DNA of 8,482 bases from Ilumatobacter sp. (GCA_029263275.1 JAJCXU010000024.1:1-8482), one strand, 5' to 3'; shown: positions 1 through 5,569, counted from the first letter of the stretch. The notes: generated by a model from the sequence alone, not told the origin. Numbers and translations: made by a program.

Positions 1-70
1 CGAGCTCGGCCTCACCAACCCGGAGCTGGGCGACGATCTCCGCGCGTTCCTGGCTGGCCTGCGGACCTGA
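1..70 (+). CDS. C-terminal end of a CDS, possibly GalU (UTP-glucose-1-phosphate uridylyltransferase)
   Basis: Reading from base 2, the frame gives 22 residues ending in PELGDDLRAFLAGLRT and a TGA at 68-70; the rest of the gene is outside the window. An acidic residue-Leu-Arg-Ala-aromatic-Leu helix is the kind of ending seen in actinobacterial GalU proteins. In corynebacteria galU is known to sit next to the MoeA-like glp gene, and a MoeA gene lies 590 bp downstream here. The GalU identity is inference from this short tail and the context only; the coding status itself is fairly likely. It abuts the next gene tail to tail, with no bases between the two stop codons. Confidence 0.5.
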   Translation, partial: ELGLTNPELGDDLRAFLAGLRT

Positions 71-628
71 TCAGGAACGGGTGAAGAGCCCGGGGTAGTC
101 CTGCACGAGCCCGTAGGGGTCGATGTCGAACTCGACCTCGAACCCGGAATCGAGGTTGGTGTACCCGAATCGGTGGCGGCCGACCCGGTGGTAGCGCTGG
201 TGGACGGGAACGATGCCGAGCGTCTCGACGTCGAGCACCGCCACGGTGAGATCGGCGGCGTCGCCGACATCGAGAGCAAGTCGCCGAATCGGCAGGGTGT
301 TCGTGAACGGTGTGACTGGCAGATCGATGTCATGGCAGCCGTCGAGATCGGGGCGATGCGCACCATTGACCTCGCCCCAGCGGCCGCCGCCGTCGGTGCC
401 CAGCCAGAGGTCGGGTTCGTCCAAGTCGCGGAACAGGAGGAACTGCCTGACCGCCCACGTGGCTGAGAGTCGCAGCACGTAGGAGACGTTCGGTCCGCCC
501 ACTTCGCTCGTGATCGTCCAGCCTTCGTTCTCCCACCGCAGGTCGACCTGTTCGGAGCCCTCGCCGTCGACGCGGTGCCATCGGGCGCTGAATCCATCGG
601 CAGGGAACGCAGTGAGGGAGGTCGTCAC
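71..628 (-). CDS. Putative glycolipid-binding domain protein (PF06475/DUF1089 type)
   Basis: A 185-residue protein with no signal peptide or membrane segment. It carries the pattern I associate with the PF06475 putative glycolipid-binding family: DGGGRW (about residues 79-84), then DGCHDIDLPVTPFTNTLPIR (about 96-115) with the conserved GC-D-DL-TP-TNTLP-R core, then a Gln-Arg-Tyr near 144-146 and an ending DPYGLVQDYPGLFTR. The length fits the whole family domain. The biochemical role is not firmly known; the name comes from structural likeness to lipid-carrier folds. I chose the GTG at 628 over the upstream ATG at 709. The extra 27 residues would be Arg-rich and would run across the moeA start, the conserved region begins soon after this GTG, and a TAGGCT -10-like box lies 7 nt upstream. 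It is divergent from moeA with only 32 bp between starts. Confidence 0.85.
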   Translation of the reverse strand: MTTSLTAFPADGFSARWHRVDGEGSEQVDLRWENEGWTITSEVGGPNVSYVLRLSATWAVRQFLLFRDLDEPDLWLGTDGGGRWGEVNGAHRPDLDGCHDIDLPVTPFTNTLPIRRLALDVGDAADLTVAVLDVETLGIVPVHQRYHRVGRHRFGYTNLDSGFEVEFDIDPYGLVQDYPGLFTRS

Positions 629-635
629 TGCACCG

Positions 636-653
636 AGCCTACGGCCGTACGAT
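636..653. promoter_or_regulatory. Face-to-face -10 boxes for the divergent pair 628(-)/661(+)
   Basis: Two -10-like hexamers lie in the 32-bp divergent gap. Minus strand 641-636 reads TAGGCT, 7 nt before the GTG at 628. Plus strand 648-653 reads TACGAT, 7 nt before the moeA ATG at 661. This spacing puts transcription starts at or next to the start codons (leaderless mRNAs), and no Shine-Dalgarno sequence is present for either gene. The -35 regions would fall within the opposite gene's start and are weak by eye. Two polymerases could not sit here at once, so the promoters are probably mutually exclusive (inference). Confidence 0.55.
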
Positions 654-660
654 CGAGGCC

Positions 661-1875
661 ATGACGCCGTTGGAAGACGCACAGGCCTTCGTCCTTGAAT
701 CCTGCCCACCCCGCACGCCGGTCACGTTGCCGCGTGAACGAGCCGGTGGGCTGGTGCTCGCCGACGTGGTGGTGTCGACCGAGACCGTGCCGCCATTCGA
801 CAACTCGGCGATGGACGGATATGCGGTGCGCTCCGCAGACGTGGCAACGGTGCCTGTCGACTTGACCGTGGTCGGAGAGATCGCGGCCGGGGCAGCGCCC
901 GATGGTGAAGTCGGCCCCGGCGAGACCATTCGGATCATGACCGGTGCGCCCATGCCGCCCGGAGCTGACGCCGTGGTGATGGTCGAGTACTCCGAGCGCC
1001 TCGATGCTGACGCCGCGGGCAATGAGCGAGTCCGGCTCAGCGAGTCGGTTGCCGCGGGCGCTGCCGTTCGGCGCGCCGGCGACGACGTGGTCGTGGGCGA
1101 GGAACTCTTCTTCGAAGGGACGCAGATCACTCCGGCAGTCGAGGGTGTGCTGGCCAGCGTGAACGCTCAGCAGGTCAAGGTGTATCCCCGCCTCAGGGTC
1201 GCCGTGCTGTCAACCGGTGACGAATTGATCATCGATGGCTCACCGCTCGAGCCGGGCCAGATTCGCGAGAGCAACAAGACGATGCTGGCCGGCATGCTCA
1301 CCGCAGCCGGCTGCGACGTCGTCGACCTCGGCGTGGTCCGCGACGATGAAGCCGAGCTCGAACGGGTGCTCCGTGGCGCTGCTGCCGATTGCGACGCGAT
1401 CGTGTCGAGTGGCGGCGTGTCGATGGGCGACTACGACGTCGTGAAAGCCGTCCTCGCGAAGATCGCCGACATGACGTGGATGCAGATGGCGATCAAGCCG
1501 GCCAAGCCGTTCGCGTTCGGCAAGCTCGACGGGGTGCCGGTATTCGGACTTCCCGGGAATCCGGTCAGCTCGATGGTCAGCTTTGAACTGATGGCCCGAC
1601 CGGCGCTCCGCCGGATGATGGGCCACACGCAGCTCGCGCGGACGAGCGTGGTCGCCATCGTCGACCACGAACTGCGCCGGGCGCCGGACGGCAAGGTGTA
1701 CTTCATGCGCGTCAACGGCCACTTCGCTGACGACGGGCGCTATCACGTCGCTCCGGTCAATGCGCAGGGAAGCCATCAGCTGGCTGCCACGGCGAGTGCG
1801 GACGCGATGGCGATCGTTCCCGATGGAACCGGCATCGAGGTTGGCTCCGAAGTCGCGGTGCTCCTCCTGCACTGA
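661..1875 (+). CDS. moeA: Molybdopterin molybdenumtransferase MoeA / gephyrin-like Glp
   Basis: A cytosolic 404-residue protein, normal length for MoeA. It catalyses molybdate insertion into adenylylated molybdopterin, the last general step of Mo-cofactor synthesis. Visible landmarks: DNSAMDGYAV (47-56, with the conserved MDG Asp52), MTGAPMPPGADAVVM (93-107), then the MPT-binding domain with LSTGDEL (183-189), RESN (202-205), DAIVSSGGVSMGDYD (245-259), KPAKPFAFGK (279-288) and FGLPGNPVS (295-303), and a beta-rich C-terminal domain. The expected acidic active-site positions look intact. The ATG at 661 follows a TACGAT box by 7 nt with no ribosome site. In corynebacteria the MoeA-like paralogue Glp binds FtsZ and the membrane protein GlpR. 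Because a GlpR/SepX-like gene lies downstream here, this product may be Glp, or may do both jobs (inference). Confidence 0.95.
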   Translation: MTPLEDAQAFVLESCPPRTPVTLPRERAGGLVLADVVVSTETVPPFDNSAMDGYAVRSADVATVPVDLTVVGEIAAGAAPDGEVGPGETIRIMTGAPMPPGADAVVMVEYSERLDADAAGNERVRLSESVAAGAAVRRAGDDVVVGEELFFEGTQITPAVEGVLASVNAQQVKVYPRLRVAVLSTGDELIIDGSPLEPGQIRESNKTMLAGMLTAAGCDVVDLGVVRDDEAELERVLRGAAADCDAIVSSGGVSMGDYDVVKAVLAKIADMTWMQMAIKPAKPFAFGKLDGVPVFGLPGNPVSSMVSFELMARPALRRMMGHTQLARTSVVAIVDHELRRAPDGKVYFMRVNGHFADDGRYHVAPVNAQGSHQLAATASADAMAIVPDGTGIEVGSEVAVLLLH

Positions 1876-1886
1876 CGCCCCGGCTT

Positions 1887-1933
1887 CGTGTGAGGACAAG
1901 CTCGGTCGGACGGACCATGTGCTCACGCGAAAC
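1887..1933. repeat. 47-bp palindromic repeat, copy 1
   Basis: Runs from CGTGTGAG to CGCGAAAC and matches copy 2 at 44 of 47 positions. The ends pair as an inverted repeat: TTCGTGTGAG (1885-1894) against CTCACGCGAA (1922-1931), with one G-T wobble. The interior continues as a mismatched stem, with about 16 of 21 arm positions able to pair. It lies 11 bp after the moeA stop codon, so as RNA it could act as a hairpin at the 3' end of moeA mRNA. Confidence 0.85.
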
Positions 1934-1948
1934 GTGGGCTGTCTGCTC

Positions 1949-1995
1949 CGTGTGAGGACAAGCTCTGCCGGACGGACCATGTGCTCACACGAAAC
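1949..1995. repeat. 47-bp palindromic repeat, copy 2
   Basis: A direct repeat of copy 1, offset by 62 bp (15-bp spacer), differing at three positions. Its terminal arms CGTGTGAG (1949-1956) and CTCACACG (1984-1991) are a perfect 8-bp inverted repeat. The single copy-1 mismatch in the arm is restored here, so pairing looks conserved. It ends 47 bp before the moaA -10 box, so it is unlikely to be within the moaA transcript if moaA is leaderless. Confidence 0.85.
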
Positions 1996-2042
1996 ACTTG
2001 GTGACGGGTGTGTCTGCTGGGCGAGTCGGCTGGCGATGCTCG

Positions 2043-2048
2043 TAGACT
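2043..2048 (+). promoter_or_regulatory. -10 box of moaA (TAGACT)
   Basis: TAGACT ends 6 nt before the moaA ATG at 2055, fitting a leaderless start. No clear -35 element is visible at the usual distance and there is no Shine-Dalgarno sequence. Confidence 0.5.
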
Positions 2049-2054
2049 GCGCCG

Positions 2055-3089
2055 ATGGCAGGGGAGTTCGAGCAACTGATCGATCCGTTCGGTCGACACA
2101 TCGAAGACCTGCGCATCTCGGTCACCGATCGCTGCAACTTCCGCTGCACGTATTGCATGCCTGAAGAGGGCATGAATTGGCTCAAGCGATCCGACGTCAT
2201 GTCGTTCGAAGAGATCGAGCGAATCGCCCGCATCTTCGTCGAGCGCTACGGGGTCAAGGGCATCCGCCTCACTGGCGGCGAGCCGACCGTGCGCGCCCAC
2301 CTCCCGGTGTTGGTGTCGAAGCTGACCAAGCTCAAGGGGCCGAACGGTCCCGTCGACTTGGCGATGACCACGAACGGCGCCACGATGCGTCTGGTTGCCG
2401 ACTCGTTGAGAGAAGCGGGTCTCAAACGCGTCAACATCAGCCTCGACACACTTGACCGGAAGAAATTCCTGCAGATGACGCGGCGCGACGAACTCGAGAA
2501 CGTGCTCGACGGCATTCGAGCAGCGCAGGAGCTCGGCTTCGACCCGGTCAAGATCAACGCGGTCATCGAGCGAGGCACGAACGACGACGAGATTGTCGAC
2601 CTCGCCACCTTCGGGCGCGAGCAGAACGTCGAGGTGCGCTTCATCGAGTTCATGCCGCTCGACGCCACCGGCCACTGGATGAACGACAAGGTCGTGGGCC
2701 AAGACGAAATCGTCGAGAAGATCAACGCCGTGTACCCGATCGAGGTGATGCCGGCACGTGGCGCGGCGCCCGCCGATCGGTTCCGATTCCTCGATGGAGG
2801 TCTGCACGGCGAAGGCACCCCGGGCAGCATGATCGGCGTCATCCCCACGATCACCAAGCCATTCTGTGGGGACTGCGACCGTGTGCGCCTCACCGCCGAG
2901 GGCGACTTCCGCACCTGCCTCTTCGCGACCAAGGAGTTCGACCTCCTCACCGCGCTGCGTTCAGGCGAGACCGACGATCAGGTCGCTGCTCGAATCGAAG
3001 CAGCTGTTGCAACGAAGTGGGCTGGTCATCAGATCAACCAGGTCAACTTCACGCGACCGTCGAAGTCGATGAGCCAACTCGGAGGCTGA
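2055..3089 (+). CDS. moaA: GTP 3',8-cyclase MoaA (radical SAM)
   Basis: A 344-residue, full-length MoaA. It is a cytosolic radical S-adenosylmethionine enzyme that converts GTP to 3',8-cyclo-7,8-dihydro-GTP, the first step of Mo-cofactor synthesis; MoaC acts next. The first [4Fe-4S] cluster motif is CNFRCTYC (Cys27, Cys31, Cys34). RLTGGEP (71-77) is the SAM-binding GGEP strand. The second cluster comes from Cys271, Cys274 (FCGDC) and Cys288 (RTCLF). The protein ends in the double glycine (Gly343-Gly344) needed for activity in the family. The ATG at 2055 is favoured because the conserved DPFGR-DLRISVTDRC region begins about 10 residues in and TAGACT sits 6 nt upstream. Nothing is missing or broken. 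It is transcribed in the same direction as moeA and moaC but has its own promoter-like box. Confidence 0.97.
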   Translation: MAGEFEQLIDPFGRHIEDLRISVTDRCNFRCTYCMPEEGMNWLKRSDVMSFEEIERIARIFVERYGVKGIRLTGGEPTVRAHLPVLVSKLTKLKGPNGPVDLAMTTNGATMRLVADSLREAGLKRVNISLDTLDRKKFLQMTRRDELENVLDGIRAAQELGFDPVKINAVIERGTNDDEIVDLATFGREQNVEVRFIEFMPLDATGHWMNDKVVGQDEIVEKINAVYPIEVMPARGAAPADRFRFLDGGLHGEGTPGSMIGVIPTITKPFCGDCDRVRLTAEGDFRTCLFATKEFDLLTALRSGETDDQVAARIEAAVATKWAGHQINQVNFTRPSKSMSQLGG

Positions 3090-3100
3090 AAGCCTCCGGG
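3078..3100. terminator. Hairpin at the convergent moaA / isomerase-like gene ends
   Basis: GGAGGCT (3081-3087), loop GAA, AGCCTCC (3091-3097) form a perfect 7-bp stem that extends outward by C-G, T-G and C-G pairs (3078-3080 with 3098-3100). The moaA TGA (3087-3089) is in the top of the stem and loop. There is no T tract on either strand, so it would be a non-canonical or bidirectional terminator between two genes whose ends are 26 bp apart. Confidence 0.6.
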
Positions 3101-3115
3101 CTGCAGTGCTGCGGC

Positions 3116-3886
3116 TTATGTCAGGTCGGTGAAGGCTTTGAACCTTCTTGCGACGACTTCGTCGCCGATGACTTCGACGTCGTCTCCTCGGCGCCAGAGC
3201 CACATCAGGATGTCTTGGGCCGTGCCGCGGATGGCGGCGTCGCCCTTGCGGTGCTCACGGGTGAAGGTGGCCTTGGGCTCCTTCATTGCCGAGATGAACC
3301 ACTCGCCGGTGCCATCGGGGAGTTCGGGGTCGGTGCAATGGAGGTGGACCGTGCCGCCGACCTTCATCTCGCCCTCGGCGCGTTCTTCTGCGGCGAACCA
3401 GGTGAGCCACTCGTCGATGCCGTCGGCGGAGACCTCGGGTGCGAACTCGAAGTCGAGGCCGATCGCCTGACCCGCATCCCACAGGTGCACCATCGTCTCG
3501 TGGGTCATCCGGCGGAGCACCCAGGCAACGGGCTGTGCGGAGCCGGTCCAGGTCCATACCTTGGCGGTGGGGTCGGCGGTGTGTAGGGCATCGCAGAGAC
3601 GAACATGGGCGTCGAACAGCACATCAACGACGCCCGCGTGGTCGCTTGGCCGTTCCAGTTCGGGGACCTCGCGGATGCCGGTGCGGTCCGTGAGGCCCAT
3701 CGACACGACGCCCGCCCAGAAGTTCCATGCGCGGGCAACATGGAATGCGAGGTCGCCGAGGTCCCAGCCGGGGCACGTCGGAACCGAGAGTGTTGGATCG
3801 GCGTCGCTCACGAGGCGGATGAATTCGGTGCCGTCGAGGCGGATGTGTTCGATCGCGTCGTAGGGGAGCGGCGCCGGAGTCGTCAT
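3116..3886 (-). CDS. Maleylpyruvate isomerase family mycothiol-dependent enzyme (TIGR03083-like)
   Basis: A 256-residue protein of the DinB-like, mycothiol-dependent maleylpyruvate isomerase superfamily. The N-terminal helix-bundle domain shows VPTCPGWDLGDLAFHVAR (about 35-52) and RRMTHETMVHLWDAGQA (about 125-141). His49, Glu130 and His134 match the His-Glu-His metal site of the characterised enzyme. A C-terminal domain follows (about 150-256), ending near WLWRRGDDVEV. Mycothiol use would fit an actinobacterium; the actual substrate cannot be read from sequence, as most family members are uncharacterised. The ATG at 3886 was chosen over the upstream ATG at 4033. That one would add 49 unrelated residues and overlap moaC, while the chosen start has TACCGT 7 nt upstream. 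It is convergent with moaA and divergent from moaC, and so interrupts the Mo-cofactor genes on the other strand. Confidence 0.88.
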   Translation of the reverse strand: MTTPAPLPYDAIEHIRLDGTEFIRLVSDADPTLSVPTCPGWDLGDLAFHVARAWNFWAGVVSMGLTDRTGIREVPELERPSDHAGVVDVLFDAHVRLCDALHTADPTAKVWTWTGSAQPVAWVLRRMTHETMVHLWDAGQAIGLDFEFAPEVSADGIDEWLTWFAAEERAEGEMKVGGTVHLHCTDPELPDGTGEWFISAMKEPKATFTREHRKGDAAIRGTAQDILMWLWRRGDDVEVIGDEVVARRFKAFTDLT

Positions 3887-3893
3887 GGCCGAC

Positions 3894-3899
3894 ACGGTA
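3894..3899 (-). promoter_or_regulatory. -10 box of the isomerase-like gene (TACCGT)
   Basis: On the minus strand TACCGT ends 7 nt before the ATG at 3886, the same leaderless spacing as its neighbours. No Shine-Dalgarno sequence is visible. It lies in the 105-bp divergent region shared with moaC. Confidence 0.5.
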
Positions 3900-3977
3900 C
3901 AGAGCAGCGCTGGCAGGCGGCGGTGAGACCGGGTGGCGACGTTGTCGGGCGGTGGCAAGGCTGCGCCGTGTTGCGAG

Positions 3978-3983
3978 TACGGT
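3978..3983 (+). promoter_or_regulatory. -10 box of moaC (TACGGT)
   Basis: TACGGT ends 8 nt before the moaC ATG at 3992. There is no Shine-Dalgarno sequence, and no strong -35 at the usual distance. This suggests a leaderless mRNA. Confidence 0.45.
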
Positions 3984-3991
3984 CGCGGTCG

Positions 3992-4477
3992 ATGAGCGAC
4001 CTCGAATTCACCCATCTCGACGCATCGGGCCATGCCCGAATGGTCGACGTCTCACCCAAGGAACCCACTCACCGACGCGCGGTAGCGCGCTGCAAGGTGA
4101 CGATGCAGCCCGAAACCAGCTCGGCGATTGTGAATCGCGAAGTGAAAAAGGGCGACGTCCTCTCGGTGGCGCGAGTGGCTGGGATCATGGCGGCCAAGCG
4201 CACATCGGACACGATTCCGCTGTGTCACCCGTTGATGATTGCGAGCGTGTCGATCAGCTTCGAAGTTGGCGACGATCATGTTGCGGTCGAGGCCCACGTC
4301 GATTGCGTCGAGCGGACCGGCGTGGAGATGGAAGCCCTGCATGCGTGCAGCGTTGCTGCGCTGACGATCTACGACATGTGCAAGTCGGCGGATCGAGGAA
4401 TGGCCATCACCGATCTGGCCCTCTGGGAGAAGACGGGCGGCCGTTCTGGCACGTACCGGCGGACGTCAGAAGCCTGA
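3992..4477 (+). CDS. moaC: Cyclic pyranopterin monophosphate synthase MoaC
   Basis: A 161-residue protein, the normal full length. MoaC rearranges the MoaA product 3',8-cyclo-7,8-dihydro-GTP into cyclic pyranopterin monophosphate, releasing pyrophosphate; family members work as hexamers in the cytosol. Key motifs are KRTSDTIPLCHPL (69-81), GVEMEAL (110-116) and LTIYDMCKSAD (124-134), which holds the catalytic Asp128-Lys131 pair, and KTGGRSG (147-153). The usual EAL-TAVSVAAL stretch reads EALHACSVAAL here, a mild variation. The ATG at 3992 is chosen because it gives the typical N-terminus (a FTHLD-type start and MVDVS at about 17-21) and has TACGGT 8 nt upstream. The longer open frame back to 3605 is antisense to the isomerase-like gene. 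Confidence 0.97.
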   Translation: MSDLEFTHLDASGHARMVDVSPKEPTHRRAVARCKVTMQPETSSAIVNREVKKGDVLSVARVAGIMAAKRTSDTIPLCHPLMIASVSISFEVGDDHVAVEAHVDCVERTGVEMEALHACSVAALTIYDMCKSADRGMAITDLALWEKTGGRSGTYRRTSEA

Positions 4478-4540
4478 TCGCGCCACGTTGTTGGTCTGAC
4501 CGTCCGCGCATTGAGGTACATCGTGTGCAACGATTGTGTG

Positions 4541-4557
4541 ACGGGCAACACGCCCGT
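4541..4557 (+). terminator. Terminator-like hairpin after moaC
   Basis: ACGGGC (4541-4546), loop AACAC, GCCCGT (4552-4557) form a perfect 6-bp GC-rich stem 63 bp after the moaC stop, followed by TGTTGT. The T-richness is modest, so termination efficiency is uncertain. Its 3' edge runs directly into the -35 of the next promoter. Confidence 0.5.
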
Positions 4558-4559
4558 TG

Positions 4560-4589
4560 TTGTCCGGACCGTTACAAATGTCGTAGAAT
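4560..4589 (+). promoter_or_regulatory. Promoter of the SepX/GlpR-like gene
   Basis: TTGTCC (4560-4565) and TAGAAT (4584-4589) are separated by 18 bp and form one of the clearest -35/-10 pairs in the window. The predicted start near 4595-4597 gives a leader of about 65 nt, unlike the apparently leaderless neighbours. It separates this gene from moaC as its own transcription unit. Confidence 0.6.
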
Positions 4590-4593
4590 CGTC

Positions 4594-4625
4594 ACACTCG
4601 TTGGGGAGTGTCGGATGTGTTCCGA
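4594..4625 (+). promoter_or_regulatory. Structured 5' leader of the SepX/GlpR-like mRNA
   Basis: Two adjoining hairpins are visible: ACACTC (4594-4599), loop GTTGGG, GAGTGT (4606-4611), and TCGGA (4611-4615), loop TGTGT, TCCGA (4621-4625). They share base 4611, so at most one is complete at a time or the first loses its closing pair. They lie at the predicted 5' end of the transcript. A role in mRNA stability or translational control is inference. Confidence 0.4.
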
Positions 4626-4635
4626 TCCTCGCTGA
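4615..4635 (+). CDS. Possible six-codon upstream ORF (MCSDPR)
   Basis: ATG at 4615 opens a six-codon frame, Met-Cys-Ser-Asp-Pro-Arg, ending at TGA 4633-4635. A good purine-rich site GGGGAG (4603-4608) lies 6 nt upstream. Such a site is missing from the main gene, whose nearest candidate AGGAC is 14 nt from its ATG. The uORF ends 25 nt before the main start. It could be a leader peptide that couples ribosome loading to the downstream gene, but an ORF this short easily arises by chance. Confidence 0.2.
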   Translation: MCSDPR

Positions 4636-4660
4636 CTGAACAGGACTCATTTTCTTCACC

Positions 4661-5425
4661 ATGGCAAAACTCGTACTCCTCGTCGTCGCCGCCGCATGGG
4701 CGGCTGTGCTCATTCCGCCGATGCTCCGTTCGCGGGTCGACAACCGACCGAATTCGTCGGTGACTGACTTCCGTCGCCAGCTCAATCGGTTGCAGAGCAC
4801 GGCGACACCACCTCGCGGATCCGTCCGTGGCGCCATGGGCCGTCCGCTCGCTCAGTCCTCGTCACCCTTGCAGCGCCAAGCAGCTGCTGGTCGTCCGGGC
4901 CAGCCAGCGCCGACGCGACAGGCACCGGTGCGACACGCCCCGACCCGCCCGGCAACGGCCCGACAAGGCTCGCTGCGCAGTGGTGGCACAGCAGTTCGTG
5001 ACCGCTCGACCGAGGGCGCCCGCATGCGCTCGCACGGCGACCCGACAGGTGGCCAGCGCCGTCCGCAACAAGACGGTGTTCGCCGTCGTCCGTCCGACCC
5101 GCAAGCTCGGCGTGGCCCGCAGCAACGACAGGCTGGACAGCCGCAGCGGCGTCAACCTGACCGCACCGGTGCGCAACGTCGCCCGCAGCAGGCCCAAGCG
5201 GTCGACCCCACGGCGCTGGTCCGTCGTCGTCGTACCAACGTGTTGTTCATCCTCGTGGTCACCTCCGCGTGCACGATGTTCCTTGCCGCAACGACCGACT
5301 CGGTTGCGATGTTGTGGGCATTCGGTCTCTCGTTCATCGCCACCTGTGGTTACGTCTACGTGCTCGCGCAGCTGCGTGAACGCGAGCAGGTCGGCTGGAA
5401 CGACGGCTGGCTCGAACAGCGCTGA
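4661..5425 (+). CDS. SepX/GlpR-like divisome membrane protein
   Basis: A 254-residue protein. An N-terminal membrane helix (about 3-20, VLLVVAAAWAAVLIPPML) is followed by SVTDFRRQL (33-41). Next is a long low-complexity linker (about 50-187) rich in Arg, Gln, Pro and Ala, with repeated words such as QRRPQQ at 132-137 and 172-177. Two more helices follow (about 193-211 and 214-236) and a short tail. The AAW-VL-P-LR start, S-V-FRRQL segment and paired C-terminal helices after RRRR match my recollection of actinobacterial SepX/GlpR proteins. GlpR is the membrane receptor of the gephyrin-like Glp in Corynebacterium, and SepX helps division in Streptomyces; both are known near moeA/glp genes. Position after moaC and near moeA supports this. 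The basic linker would lie in the cytoplasm if the first helix is oriented N-out. The start is the only ATG that gives the N-terminal helix. Confidence 0.7.
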   Translation: MAKLVLLVVAAAWAAVLIPPMLRSRVDNRPNSSVTDFRRQLNRLQSTATPPRGSVRGAMGRPLAQSSSPLQRQAAAGRPGQPAPTRQAPVRHAPTRPATARQGSLRSGGTAVRDRSTEGARMRSHGDPTGGQRRPQQDGVRRRPSDPQARRGPQQRQAGQPQRRQPDRTGAQRRPQQAQAVDPTALVRRRRTNVLFILVVTSACTMFLAATTDSVAMLWAFGLSFIATCGYVYVLAQLREREQVGWNDGWLEQR

Positions 5426-5453
5426 CGTCGATCTGGCGACCGAGTTCGCCCGG

Positions 5454-5480
5454 TTGATCGACCACACGGAGCGGTACACT
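5454..5480 (+). promoter_or_regulatory. Possible promoter of tRNA-Ala
   Basis: TTGATC (5454-5459) and TACACT (5475-5480) are separated by 15 bp, slightly short. The -10 box ends 16 nt before the mature tRNA 5' end, leaving a short 5' extension for RNase P to remove. Confidence 0.45.
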
Positions 5481-5496
5481 TCGTTTCAATAGTTCC

Positions 5497-5569
<73 letters not shown>

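Larger units (their letters stand above)
1876..2054. other. moeA-moaA intergenic region
   Basis: This 179-bp gap holds two copies of a 47-bp imperfect palindrome and the -10 box of moaA, described separately. A further shared word, TGTCTGCT, follows each copy (1940-1947 and 2011-2018). I see no convincing small gene; open frames crossing it are antisense shadows or extensions through the repeats. Confidence 0.7.

Noticed and set aside
1240..1980. 246-codon minus-strand frame antisense to moeA, and the similar 1923-2807 frame antisense to moaA
   Set aside because: Both are His/Arg/Asp-rich shadow frames opposite genes with complete motif sets. They share a peptide only because both run through the 47-bp repeats.
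1887..1995. CRISPR array
   Set aside because: There are only two repeats with a single 15-bp spacer, the 47-bp repeats are imperfect, and no cas genes are present.
1876..2054. Molybdenum-cofactor riboswitch ahead of moaA
   Set aside because: The two palindromes do not resemble the Moco RNA motif as I know it, and moaA appears leaderless from a -10 box downstream of them.
3605..3991. N-terminal extension of moaC to 3605
   Set aside because: The extra 129 residues are antisense to the isomerase-like gene and are unlike MoaC; the normal length starts at 3992.
4827..5492. 221-codon plus-strand frame overlapping the SepX/GlpR-like gene
   Set aside because: It is an Arg/Ser-rich alternative frame of the low-complexity linker and ends in the tRNA upstream region, with no domains.
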